A stretch of 12,045 nucleotides of DNA from Chloroflexota bacterium (GTDB lineage Bacteria > Chloroflexota > Chloroflexia > Thermomicrobiales > UBA6265), in contig JAEWEG010000019.1 in the NCBI GenBank assembly GCA_023389575.1, forward strand, positions 1 through 12,045, in the 5' to 3' direction. This document shows, piece by piece, positions 1 through 6,634 of the stretch. Under the pieces are notes generated by a model. The model saw only the letters and a list, made by a program, of their open reading frames with translations. It was not told the origin of the DNA and made no database searches. The stretch's first letter is position 1. Each line of letters begins with the position of its first letter. The translations under genes were made by a program, and so were the position numbers.

Positions 1-25
1 GCGCACATGTGCCAGGAGTACCGGG

Positions 26-1309
26 ATGCGGAGTTCCATTTACCGTGTATTGCTCATGACGTTCGTGCTGCTGGCGGTTGCCGCGGGTCCGCTTCAGGCC
101 AGCTCCCAGGGGTTGAAGGGCGTCGACGACGAGGAATCGAGTTCGGGCCACCTTGACCTGAGCGCCATGATGCTGACGCCGCTCGACCTCGCCGAGGCGG
201 GCTTGGAGGGGTACGGTCTGCGATCAGGCGCGACGGACACGTTCGATGACGAGTTCGTGGACATTCTCTCCAGCGATGGCTTTCCACCCAGGGAAGTGCG
301 GGACATTCTCGAGGACGCGGGATTCGTCCAGTCCCGCTGGGCGGAAATGGACCTGCCCTCGGAAGAGAATCCCGATCAGGCGGCGCGCCGGGTAACCATC
401 TATCTCGATGAGTACACCGGTGACGAAGGGCTCGATGAGGCGATCGACCTCTACCTTGATCTCGGAGGCGAGGACGTAGAGGGTACCGAGACGTTTGGCG
501 ACGAAACGCGCCTCACCACCTATACGTACGTGACCTCCGACACTGGCGTCGATGCCACTGCGCTCGTCATCGCGTTTGCCTACGAGAACCAGATCGCCCA
601 AATCGAGATCGTTGATTTCGAGACGCAGTTGCCGGACCTTGAACCAACGGTTGAAGAGATCGAAACCCTGGCTGAGCTCCAGTTGGAGCGCATCGAGGAA
701 GTCCGCGAGGACGGGAGCGCTGCTATCGAGCACCTGACGCTCCGATTCGAATCGGACGGTGAGTTCGTCTTCTACATCGACGACTATTACACCCGCCTCG
801 ATGACCAATCCCTCCCGCGATACGGCTTATCAGCCGCCGTGGAAGCCGGAGAAGAGTTCGAGCAGGAATTTGGGATCACCGATGCTTACCGCATGCGCCA
901 GGCAATCGGCTTCAACGGGGATGTCGCGGTCGTCTGGAACAACCAGATTCGGCGGTTCGAAGAGGAAGACGATGCCGAAAAATGGATCGACTCCGCCGAG
1001 GAGTGGTTTGACATATTCGGGACCGAGGACTTTGAAATAGTCGATGATGACCTCGACCTCGGTGACCACGCCATCGCGGCGACCATGAACGATGGCGCGG
1101 AAGGTGCGGCGGTCTCCTGGCACTCTGTGCTCGTTCTCGTGCAAGTCGATGACCTCGTGATGGTGGTCCTAATTGATTATCCGAATGAACTGGTGGATCT
1201 GGATATCGTCCTCGAACTGGCCGAGCTGCAAGTCGAGATGGTCGAGAACGGCGGTCCGATCGAGTCTCCGCTGCCAGATTCCCTGATCGACCTCGCCGGG
1301 ACCCTGTAG
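26..1309 (+). CDS. Secreted acidic protein of unknown function with two related halves
   Basis: 427 aa, function not recognised. An AGGAG 7 nt before the ATG supports this start. Residues 1-25 form a signal peptide (basic Arg2/Arg7, hydrophobic core 8-20, likely cleavage after LQA at 25); there is no lipobox cysteine, so the product should be secreted or exposed rather than a lipoprotein. The mature chain is very acidic: about 102 Asp/Glu of 427 residues against few Lys/Arg, with only two Lys. There is no other membrane segment and no cysteine. Two units of roughly 150-170 residues (about 57-228 and 260-408) share the order YGL, an acidic amphipathic helix, a G-D turn (158-159 and 346-347), hydrophobic beta strands, and a final helix with LAELQ (215-219 and 398-402). 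This suggests an internal duplication. No catalytic motif or surface-anchor motif is visible. It could be a substrate- or ion-binding exported protein, but that is only a guess. It stands alone on its strand. Confidence 0.8.
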   Translation: MRSSIYRVLLMTFVLLAVAAGPLQASSQGLKGVDDEESSSGHLDLSAMMLTPLDLAEAGLEGYGLRSGATDTFDDEFVDILSSDGFPPREVRDILEDAGFVQSRWAEMDLPSEENPDQAARRVTIYLDEYTGDEGLDEAIDLYLDLGGEDVEGTETFGDETRLTTYTYVTSDTGVDATALVIAFAYENQIAQIEIVDFETQLPDLEPTVEEIETLAELQLERIEEVREDGSAAIEHLTLRFESDGEFVFYIDDYYTRLDDQSLPRYGLSAAVEAGEEFEQEFGITDAYRMRQAIGFNGDVAVVWNNQIRRFEEEDDAEKWIDSAEEWFDIFGTEDFEIVDDDLDLGDHAIAATMNDGAEGAAVSWHSVLVLVQVDDLVMVVLIDYPNELVDLDIVLELAELQVEMVENGGPIESPLPDSLIDLAGTL

Positions 1310-1324
1310 CGGGCCCGCGCGGGA

Positions 1325-1355
1325 CACCGGGCGTGATAACGCATCGCGCCCGGTG
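1325..1355 (+). terminator. Perfect 9-bp GC-rich hairpin after the secreted-protein gene
   Basis: CACCGGGCG (1325-1333) and CGCCCGGTG (1347-1355) are perfect reverse complements around a 13-nt loop, starting 16 nt after the stop codon of the preceding gene. There is no T-tract after the stem, so this is a weak or Rho-assisted terminator candidate, or an mRNA 3' stabiliser. A second stem, GGTGAT/ATCACC (1352-1357 and 1361-1366), uses part of the same bases, so the two folds exclude each other. Confidence 0.45.
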
Positions 1356-1509
1356 ATCCCATCACCTCAATAACTGGCACGGCACCGACCAAATACGCTT
1401 TTTCGCACAAGTGCGGTTATACGCAAACCAATCATGAGGACCTCGCCCCTGACCTCCCGCCCCGACAGGCTCGCCAATGAACGCGATCGCGCCGATTGGC
1501 CGGTCAGTC

Positions 1510-2055
1510 CTAAGCGCTCCCTGCGGACTGGAGCGGCGCCTCGCCCGGGCCCACGATCACCGGTGTATGCGTGGGCGGCGTGATACCGGCCATGTGCTCC
1601 CATTCCTGGGGATCGCCCTCGGTGAACGGCTCGAACCCGAGCCGTTGGTACATGTGCAGTAACTCGCTCCGATGCACGTGGCTATGCAGGATCACGTGCA
1701 GGACCGTGCTCCCCAGGCTTTGCTGGTAGTCCCACGGGTCGACGAAGGTCTCATCCAGCCGCCCCTCGGCGATGACCCGCCCGGCCACCTCTTCGAAGGC
1801 GTCGTACGCCGCTGACTGGCGTCGCCGCATTGTCTCGACGTCAGACGGGTTCGGCTCCCATCGAGCTGGCTCGCCCCGCATCAGGGACGTCCACAGCTCG
1901 ATCCCGACCGTGATGTGATCGAGCGTCTTTCTCACCGTCCGGTGACCGATGTCGAACTCCTGGTCCAGAGCCGCGTCGTCAAGCTTCGCCGCCGCGTCAT
2001 GCATCAGGTTGGTCATCCAGCGGTCATGCCGGAGCAGACGATCGTTTTGATCCAT
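1510..2055 (-). CDS. DinB-family putative metal-dependent protein
   Basis: 181 aa from the ATG at 2055, chosen because a GGGGAA lies just upstream and the aligned family start fits; the frame stays open further upstream (to 2169) but that part does not look like the fold. The DinB/YfiT-type four-helix bundle is suggested by an N-terminal helix with the RHDRW motif (9-13), a first metal-type His in LDHI (H47), a Trp-rich loop, and a C-terminal helix with H124-x3-H128 (HSHVHRSELL). These three His match the usual divalent-metal triad of the superfamily. Members include thiol transferases, isomerases and many uncharacterised stress proteins, often damage- or xenobiotic-related; the substrate here is unknown. 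The last 35 residues form a Pro-rich tail beyond the usual bundle. The gene is convergent with the secreted-protein gene and divergent from the cation transporter. Confidence 0.8.
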   Translation of the reverse strand: MDQNDRLLRHDRWMTNLMHDAAAKLDDAALDQEFDIGHRTVRKTLDHITVGIELWTSLMRGEPARWEPNPSDVETMRRRQSAAYDAFEEVAGRVIAEGRLDETFVDPWDYQQSLGSTVLHVILHSHVHRSELLHMYQRLGFEPFTEGDPQEWEHMAGITPPTHTPVIVGPGEAPLQSAGSA

Positions 2056-2346
2056 TGATTCCCCATTCCCCATGTTTCGCGCGGCAGGTTGCCAGCATAT
2101 CCTCCGTCGCATCGCGGACAAGCCATGACCGGGATTGATCGGACCGATGCGCTTCTCACCCCGACGCATGACGTCCGTGCGTGAGACGTTCGATCTCCCT
2201 GACCATCAGCGACATCGGCGAGATGGAGGGCGCGCATATTCACCCGCGCTAAACCCCCGGTTTGCCCGTGACTAAACCCATTTTCATGCACTAGGGTTGG
2301 CGTTCGGATGTTCTCCGGTTTCACGTCACATGCGTAACAGGTCGTC
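2056..2346. other. Divergent intergenic region between DinB gene and cation transporter
   Basis: 291 bp with no gene I can support. It must hold the start signals of both flanking genes. The part nearest the transporter has two copies of CTAAACCC (2249-2256 and 2272-2279, 23 bp apart), a small AAACC/GGTTT stem (2251-2263), and a reversed GGGTT at 2294-2298. These could be operator half-sites, but no clear -35/-10 pair stands out. Confidence 0.3.
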
Positions 2347-3315
2347 ATGCCACTACCGAGATCACAACAGGATACGATCACGCGCTTCGCCTGGCTCTCC
2401 ATTTTCGCGGCGCTGGTCACCATCGCGCTCAAGACGGGTGCCTACTGGCTGACCGGCTCGGTCGGCCTGCTCTCCGACGCGCTCGAATCCGTGGTCAACC
2501 TTGTCGCGGCCGTGGCTGGCCTCATCGCCCTCCTGGTCGCCGCCAAGGAACCCGACGACGAACATGCCTACGGGCACTCCAAGGCAGAGTATTTCAGCAG
2601 CGGCTTCGAAGGCATGCTGGTGCTTGTGGCGGCGTTCGGCATCGCCTACGCGGCAATCCCCCGGCTCATCAATCCCGTTCCGCTGGAGAAGCTTGGCATT
2701 GGTCTGGCGGTGTCGGTCCTCGCCTCCGTCGTCAACGGCGCGGTGTCGTGGCGACTCTTCCGTGCCGCGAACGCGTACCGGTCGATCACCCTGGAAGCCA
2801 ACGCGAAGCACCTGATGACGGACGTCTGGACTTCGGTGGGTGTCCTGATCGGCGTGGCGCTGGTCGGACTGACCGGCTGGAGCCGGCTCGACGCGCTGCT
2901 GGCGCTCGCGGTGGCCGCGAACATTGTCTGGACCGGCTGGCGCCTGGTGCGACAGTCGATGCTGGGCCTGCTCGATACCGCCCTGCCGGACAGCGAGGTC
3001 GCGGCGATCGAAGGCGTCCTCGCCCGCTACCGCGACGACGGCGAGATTCAGACCCACGCGCTTCGCACCCGCCAGGCTGGAGCAAGACGTTTTATGTCGG
3101 TTCACGTTCTGGTCCCGGGCAACTGGAGCGTGCAGCGCGGTCACCGCCTGCTCGAACGCATCGAACATGACATTCACGACGTCCTGCCCGGCACCACCGT
3201 GTTCACCCACCTCGAATCGCTCGACGACCCGGCTTCCTGGGACGACATGAGACTGGATCGCGGCTCGGCGAACCGGCCCAATGGCAACGGCACTGGTCCT
3301 CGCCCTGGCGGGTGA
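2347..3315 (+). CDS. Cation diffusion facilitator (CDF) family metal/proton antiporter
   Basis: 322 aa inner-membrane transporter of the CDF (FieF/ZitB/CzcD) family, expected to export a divalent metal such as Zn, Fe, Mn, Co or Cd against protons. Six hydrophobic segments are visible at about 14-34, 38-66, 86-107, 115-136, 159-176 and 181-198, followed by a cytoplasmic C-terminal domain (about 205-293) with the usual beta/alpha pattern (THALRTRQAG, VHVLVPG, the HRLLERIEHDI helix). The TM2 motif is SDALESVVN (43-51), the loop has HAYGHSKAEYF (73-83), and TM5 has H155-x3-D159 (HLMTD). By alignment from memory, the TM2 metal-site positions are E47 and N51, not the DxxxD of FieF or HxxxD of ZitB, so metal preference cannot be assigned. 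A hydrophilic tail of about 25 residues rich in Gly, Asn and Pro follows the C-terminal domain. The Shine-Dalgarno is weak (CAGG 5 nt before the ATG). The gene is convergent with DUF402. Confidence 0.9.
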   Translation: MPLPRSQQDTITRFAWLSIFAALVTIALKTGAYWLTGSVGLLSDALESVVNLVAAVAGLIALLVAAKEPDDEHAYGHSKAEYFSSGFEGMLVLVAAFGIAYAAIPRLINPVPLEKLGIGLAVSVLASVVNGAVSWRLFRAANAYRSITLEANAKHLMTDVWTSVGVLIGVALVGLTGWSRLDALLALAVAANIVWTGWRLVRQSMLGLLDTALPDSEVAAIEGVLARYRDDGEIQTHALRTRQAGARRFMSVHVLVPGNWSVQRGHRLLERIEHDIHDVLPGTTVFTHLESLDDPASWDDMRLDRGSANRPNGNGTGPRPGG

Positions 3316-3342
3316 TGGCGACGTTCCAGCCATCACTCCCGC
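3308..3342. terminator. Bidirectional hairpin over two convergent stop codons
   Basis: GCGGG-TGATGGC (3308-3319) pairs with GCCATCA-CT-CCCGC (3329-3342): 12 base pairs with a 2-nt bulge and a 9-nt loop. The TGA stop of the cation transporter (3313-3315) lies in the left arm and pairs with the complement of the DUF402 stop (3333-3335) in the right arm. The symmetric position between convergent genes fits a shared terminator or 3'-end stabiliser. There is no T-tract on either strand, so strength is uncertain. Confidence 0.5.
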
Positions 3343-3833
3343 GTGAAGGCGTCCGCATCGAGTTCCGCCAGGTTCGCGATGGCGGCTGGCGGAAAGTCGC
3401 GCCAACCCGTTCCCACGTCCTGGGGGCCGAACCGGTGCAGATGCGTGTCCAGGAACCGTTGCCACCGCCGCAGACCGTCCATCGCCTCGGCGACGGTGAA
3501 CTCGCCGATCTCCACCGCGTCGGCGAACTCATCGAGATCCAGCATCCGATACGGTCGGTCATCGGTGGGAATGAAGAGGTCGATGTCCAGATCCAGCACG
3601 TTGTAGAGGTCACCGTCACGCGACACCATCGCGAGATCGACGTACCACAGCGGGTCACCGCGCTCGATCCAGCTCGGGGGAATGGTCAGCTTGACGCCGG
3701 TATCGAGCAGCAGGAAGCTTCGTCCGACCGTGCCCGTGTCGGGCGCGACGTAGTTCCAGCCAAGGACGTCTCCATCCCGCAGGGCGGGGGCGATCTCTCC
3801 GTCCCGGCGCCATCGCACCCGCACGCGTTCCAT
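3333..3833 (-). CDS. DUF402-domain protein (FomD / nucleoside phosphatase-like)
   Basis: 166 aa from the ATG at 3833. That start is chosen because GGAGGT lies 4 nt upstream, while the ATG at 3845 and TTG at 3848 have no ribosome site. The DUF402 core is recognisable: an N-terminal beta barrel (about 1-60), then WYVDLA (63-68), the strand NVLDLDIDLFIP (78-89) and MLDLDEF (97-103). The Asp/Glu in these strands (D81, D83, D85, D99, D101, E102) match the acidic metal-binding cluster of the family. Characterised relatives are the nucleoside tri/diphosphatase of staphylococci and FomD of fosfomycin synthesis, both of which hydrolyse phosphoanhydride bonds. A role in cleaving a nucleotide or other phosphoanhydride is plausible, but the substrate is unknown. 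No fosfomycin genes are nearby. The gene is convergent with the cation transporter (17-bp gap) and divergent from the C-N hydrolase. Confidence 0.82.
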   Translation of the reverse strand: MERVRVRWRRDGEIAPALRDGDVLGWNYVAPDTGTVGRSFLLLDTGVKLTIPPSWIERGDPLWYVDLAMVSRDGDLYNVLDLDIDLFIPTDDRPYRMLDLDEFADAVEIGEFTVAEAMDGLRRWQRFLDTHLHRFGPQDVGTGWRDFPPAAIANLAELDADAFTRE

Positions 3834-3837
3834 AGCC

Positions 3838-3843
3838 ACCTCC
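3838..3843 (-). promoter_or_regulatory. Strong ribosome binding site that fixes the DUF402 start
   Basis: On the minus strand GGAGGT ends 4 nt before the ATG at 3833. It is the best Shine-Dalgarno match I see in the window and argues for the shorter 166-aa form over two upstream in-frame starts. Confidence 0.7.
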
Positions 3844-4064
3844 ATCAAGCGTGCCTCATTCTAGCCGCTGCGCGGGCGAATCCCGAGGCCTTCGACGGGT
3901 CGCCAAACCTCCGGGTGCGTCGAAGTGACGCTCGTTATTCCCCCAGAAAGCAACCACGAATTGGGCGCGCCGCCCATTGAGCGACGACTCCGGCACCGGC
4001 ACAATGCGAAGCATGTAGCCGCCTGACATCACGCCAGGCACATGTTCAGGGAGCCTCCCCGCTG

Positions 4065-4919
4065 ATGGAAACCACCTCGTCCCCAACACACTGGCGCATT
4101 GGTCTCGCAGCCGCCCGCAACCTGTCGACCCTCGAGGGGCGTCTCCAGACGGTCGACCGCTTCCTCGCCGAGGCCGCCGATCAGGATGTCGCCATCGTCT
4201 GCTTCCCGGAGGCCTACCTGCCAGGGCTGCGCGGCATGGACTTTCCGGTCCCGCCGCACGAACAGGCGGTCCAGGAAGCGGCGCTCGAAGAGGTCAGCCG
4301 CTCGGCGAAAGCACATGGCGTGGCGGTCATCATTGGCATGGAATGGGCGACCGACCTCGGCCTGCTCAATGTGGCCTTCGTGATCACGCGCGACGGCGAT
4401 GTGCTCGGCTACCAGTCCAAGAACCAGATCCCACTTGAGGAGGCCGATCATTACGTGCCCGGCACGGAGCGGCAGATCTTCGAAATCGACGGGGTGCCGT
4501 TTGGCATCACCATCTGCCACGAAGGGTGGCGCTACCCCGAGGCCACTCGCTGGTCGGCGGTCCGTGGCGCGCGCATCGTCTTTCACCCACAACTCACCGG
4601 CAGCGATCGCGGGGGCCCTATTCTTCGCCGCTGGGGCGATCCTGATTCGCCCTATTATGAAAAGGCGATGATCATGCGAAGCATTGAGAACACGATCTGG
4701 TTCGCCAGCGTCAACAACGCTTTTCGCCACCAGGAATCCGCCACCAGCCTGATCGACCCCGAGGGCAATCTCACGGCCCATGTACCCTACGGCGAGGAGC
4801 AACTGCTCGTTCAGGATATCGACCTTTCGCGGGCCACCTGCCTCATCGCCCGGCGGTACAACCCAGACCTCTACCCGCCACTCGCCCGGGAATCAGTCGC
4901 GAATATCGAGCCCCAGTGA
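4065..4919 (+). CDS. Carbon-nitrogen hydrolase (nitrilase superfamily amidase)
   Basis: 284 aa cytoplasmic enzyme of the nitrilase/omega-amidase superfamily, which cleaves non-peptide C-N bonds in amides, nitriles or N-carbamoyl compounds. The catalytic Glu-Lys-Cys triad is present in the expected order: E49 in CFPEAYLPG, K119 in YQSKNQIP, and C151 in ITICHEGWRYPE. The length and the Asn-rich segment IWFASVNNA (211-219), followed by S-x-x-I-D-P-x-G (228-234), fit a stand-alone member without glutamine-dependent partner domains. There is no signal peptide. Substrate class cannot be assigned; the TICHEGWRYPE context resembles aliphatic amidase or N-carbamoyl hydrolase-like branches more than NAD synthetase domains. 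The CAGGGAG ribosome site sits about 11 nt before the ATG, longer than usual, inside a short inverted repeat. The 3' end overlaps the convergent pentapeptide-repeat gene by 27 bp. Confidence 0.88.
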   Translation: METTSSPTHWRIGLAAARNLSTLEGRLQTVDRFLAEAADQDVAIVCFPEAYLPGLRGMDFPVPPHEQAVQEAALEEVSRSAKAHGVAVIIGMEWATDLGLLNVAFVITRDGDVLGYQSKNQIPLEEADHYVPGTERQIFEIDGVPFGITICHEGWRYPEATRWSAVRGARIVFHPQLTGSDRGGPILRRWGDPDSPYYEKAMIMRSIENTIWFASVNNAFRHQESATSLIDPEGNLTAHVPYGEEQLLVQDIDLSRATCLIARRYNPDLYPPLARESVANIEPQ

Positions 4920-5543
4920 CCGCGCCAGGTACAGCGCCTGATCAGCCGTGACGATCACGCCGCGCAACTGGTCCGCGCTCACCCTGATTCCATCGAGGTC
5001 GGAGCCCCGAAGATCGACACCCGAGAACCTCGCGCCCAGCAGGTCCACCTCGCGCAGGTCGCACCCTTCGAACCGCACGTCCTCGAAGGTCGCGTTTCCC
5101 ATCAGCGCCCCGCGCAGCCGGCAACCCTTGAACTCCACCCGCTTGCATTTCGCCGCCTGAAGCTGCATCAACTCGCCGGTGCATTCCGCCAACACCACGT
5201 CCTGAAGCGTTGCCTGGTTGAGCCGTGTCCCGGTCAGCCGGCACGCACCTAACGACACCCTCGCCAGCCGGCTGTCATGGAGTTGCGCGTTCGAAAGGTC
5301 GATGCCCGAGGCGTCCACGTTCGTCAGCGACAGGTGCTCCAGGTCGGCGGCGGAGAAGGTGGAATCGACCAATCTCGACTCTTCGATCGTGAGGTGATGG
5401 GCCCACCGCTCGCGCAGGTCCACTCCAGTGAACGTTCGGAGTCCGACTCGCGCCTCCTCCACCAGGTCGTCGGCCATCCCGGCGACCAGTCGCCCGCTGG
5501 CCGGTATCGCTGGCCCCTTCGGTTCCCACCGTTTCGGTGGCAT
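4893..5543 (-). CDS. Pentapeptide-repeat protein
   Basis: 216 aa. After an N-terminal helical segment (about 20-50) comes a run of pentapeptide repeats from about residue 52 to 190, with the A(D/N)LxX pattern in which Leu, Phe or Val fills every fifth position (for example STFSAADLEHLSL, CRLTGTRLNQATL, ATFEDVRFEGCDLREVDL). This predicts a right-handed quadrilateral beta helix. The C-terminal cap (190-216), ADQLRGV then DQALYLARSLGL, is typical of single-domain cytosolic members. Some relatives (MfpA, Qnr) mimic DNA and protect gyrase, but most have no known role, and nothing here proves a gyrase link. No signal peptide or membrane segment. A GAGGGGA ribosome site 6 nt upstream supports the start at 5543. 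The last 27 bp are antisense to the C-N hydrolase gene, and the gene is divergent from the YihY gene. Confidence 0.85.
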   Translation of the reverse strand: MPPKRWEPKGPAIPASGRLVAGMADDLVEEARVGLRTFTGVDLRERWAHHLTIEESRLVDSTFSAADLEHLSLTNVDASGIDLSNAQLHDSRLARVSLGACRLTGTRLNQATLQDVVLAECTGELMQLQAAKCKRVEFKGCRLRGALMGNATFEDVRFEGCDLREVDLLGARFSGVDLRGSDLDGIRVSADQLRGVIVTADQALYLARSLGLDIRD

Positions 5544-5627
5544 CGGCTGTCCCCTCTCGTCTTTCGTTGGCCTCGTCCCCGCGGTGGAACGCCCGCGTTC
5601 ATGGGAGCCCTGCCTGGATTCATCGCG

Positions 5628-5633
5628 TACAAT
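5628..5633 (+). promoter_or_regulatory. Possible -10 element for the YihY-family gene
   Basis: TACAAT matches the sigma-70 -10 consensus at five of six positions and lies about 87 nt before the ATG at 5721 in the divergent intergenic region (5544-5720). No good -35 element is found at the expected distance, so this is a weak call. Confidence 0.2.
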
Positions 5634-5720
5634 TGCCCGTCACAAGCGCGAATCGAGCGGTTAACGGGCGTCGCAAGGCTGATGCGGTCTCCCGTTCCGC
5701 CGTCGCGGTGAAAGGGTCCC

Positions 5721-6611
5721 ATGAACATACCAGGCTTGAACGGCATCGATCCGGTGCAACTCGGAAAGAAGTCCTTCCAATCGTTTTCGAAACACGACAT
5801 GACAACCTACGCGGCGGCGCTGGCCTACAGCGCGCTGTTCGCGCTGTTTCCCTTCATCATCTTCCTCATCGCCCTGCTTGGGTTCCTCAACATCCCTGAG
5901 TTTTTCGACTGGATTCTGGAGCAGGCGGAGAACACCGTCCCCGCCGATGCGTATGAACGCCTCACGCAGGTGATCGACCAGATCCAGAACCAGTCGCGCG
6001 GCGGGCTGCTCTCGTTCGGCATCATCGCCGCCATCTGGTCGGCGTCGTCTGGCGTGCGCTCGGTGATGAACGCCATGAACGTGGTGTTCGAGGTCGAAGA
6101 GAGCCGTCCCGCGGTTCGGCGTTATGTCGTATCGGTGGTGTACACCATCGGCGTCGCCGTGCTGATGATCGCCAGCGCCGCGCTCATGATCATGGGGCCT
6201 GGGGTGATGGAGTCGATCGCGGACACCGTCGGACTTGGAGACCTCTTCGTCACGCTCTGGACCTGGATCCGCTGGCCGGTGCTCGCGCTGCTCCTGATGG
6301 TCTCCGCGGCGCTGATCTATTACGCCACGCCGAACATCGACCAGAAGTTCGCGCTCATTACGCCGGGCGCGGTGGTGGCCGTCATCGTCTGGGTCATCGC
6401 GTCCGTCGGTTTCTCGATCTATGCGTCGAACTTCACCAACTACAGCGCCACCTATGGCAGCATCGGCGGAATCATCGCGCTGCTGTTCTTCTTCTACATC
6501 TCAAGCGCGGTGCTGATGCTTGGCGGCGAGATCAACGCGGAGATTCGCCGCCAGCAACTCGCCAAGCCTGATACCGGCACCATGCGTCACGACGACACAT
6601 CGGCCGAGTAG
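5721..6611 (+). CDS. YihY/BrkB-family inner-membrane protein
   Basis: 296 aa, YihY/virulence factor BrkB family (formerly called ribonuclease BN; that nuclease activity belongs to an unrelated protein). Six membrane segments are visible at about 31-56, 94-112, 134-160, 176-202, 211-234 and 245-272. Family signatures include the TYAAALAYSALFALFPF start of TM1, IWSASSG (105-111), YYATPN (200-205), and the last segment YGSIGGIIALLFFF then LGGEINAE (268-275). The C-terminal tail of about 20 residues is hydrophilic and cytoplasmic. The exact activity of the family is unsettled; lipid or solute transport across the inner membrane has been proposed for members. AAAGGG 4 nt before the ATG is the ribosome site. 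The gene ends 10 bp from the convergent LLM gene. Confidence 0.9.
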   Translation: MNIPGLNGIDPVQLGKKSFQSFSKHDMTTYAAALAYSALFALFPFIIFLIALLGFLNIPEFFDWILEQAENTVPADAYERLTQVIDQIQNQSRGGLLSFGIIAAIWSASSGVRSVMNAMNVVFEVEESRPAVRRYVVSVVYTIGVAVLMIASAALMIMGPGVMESIADTVGLGDLFVTLWTWIRWPVLALLLMVSAALIYYATPNIDQKFALITPGAVVAVIVWVIASVGFSIYASNFTNYSATYGSIGGIIALLFFFYISSAVLMLGGEINAEIRRQQLAKPDTGTMRHDDTSAE

Positions 6612-6634
6612 CGTCCGGCGGCTATCCGCCCACG
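6612..6634. terminator. Small hairpin between convergent YihY and LLM genes
   Basis: CGT..GGCGG (6612-6621) pairs with CCGCC.ACG (6626-6634), giving eight base pairs with a small internal loop and a 4-nt loop. The minus-strand stop codon of the LLM gene (6622-6624) sits in the loop and the YihY stop immediately precedes the stem. There is no T-tract on either strand; this is a possible shared terminator or 3' stabiliser. Confidence 0.35.

Noticed and set aside
2362..3465. Long minus-strand open frame (about 367 codons) antisense to the cation transporter
   Set aside because: It lies opposite a clear CDF gene, its residues are Arg/Gly/Pro-rich with no fold, and it runs into the DUF402 gene; a frame shadow typical of high-GC DNA.
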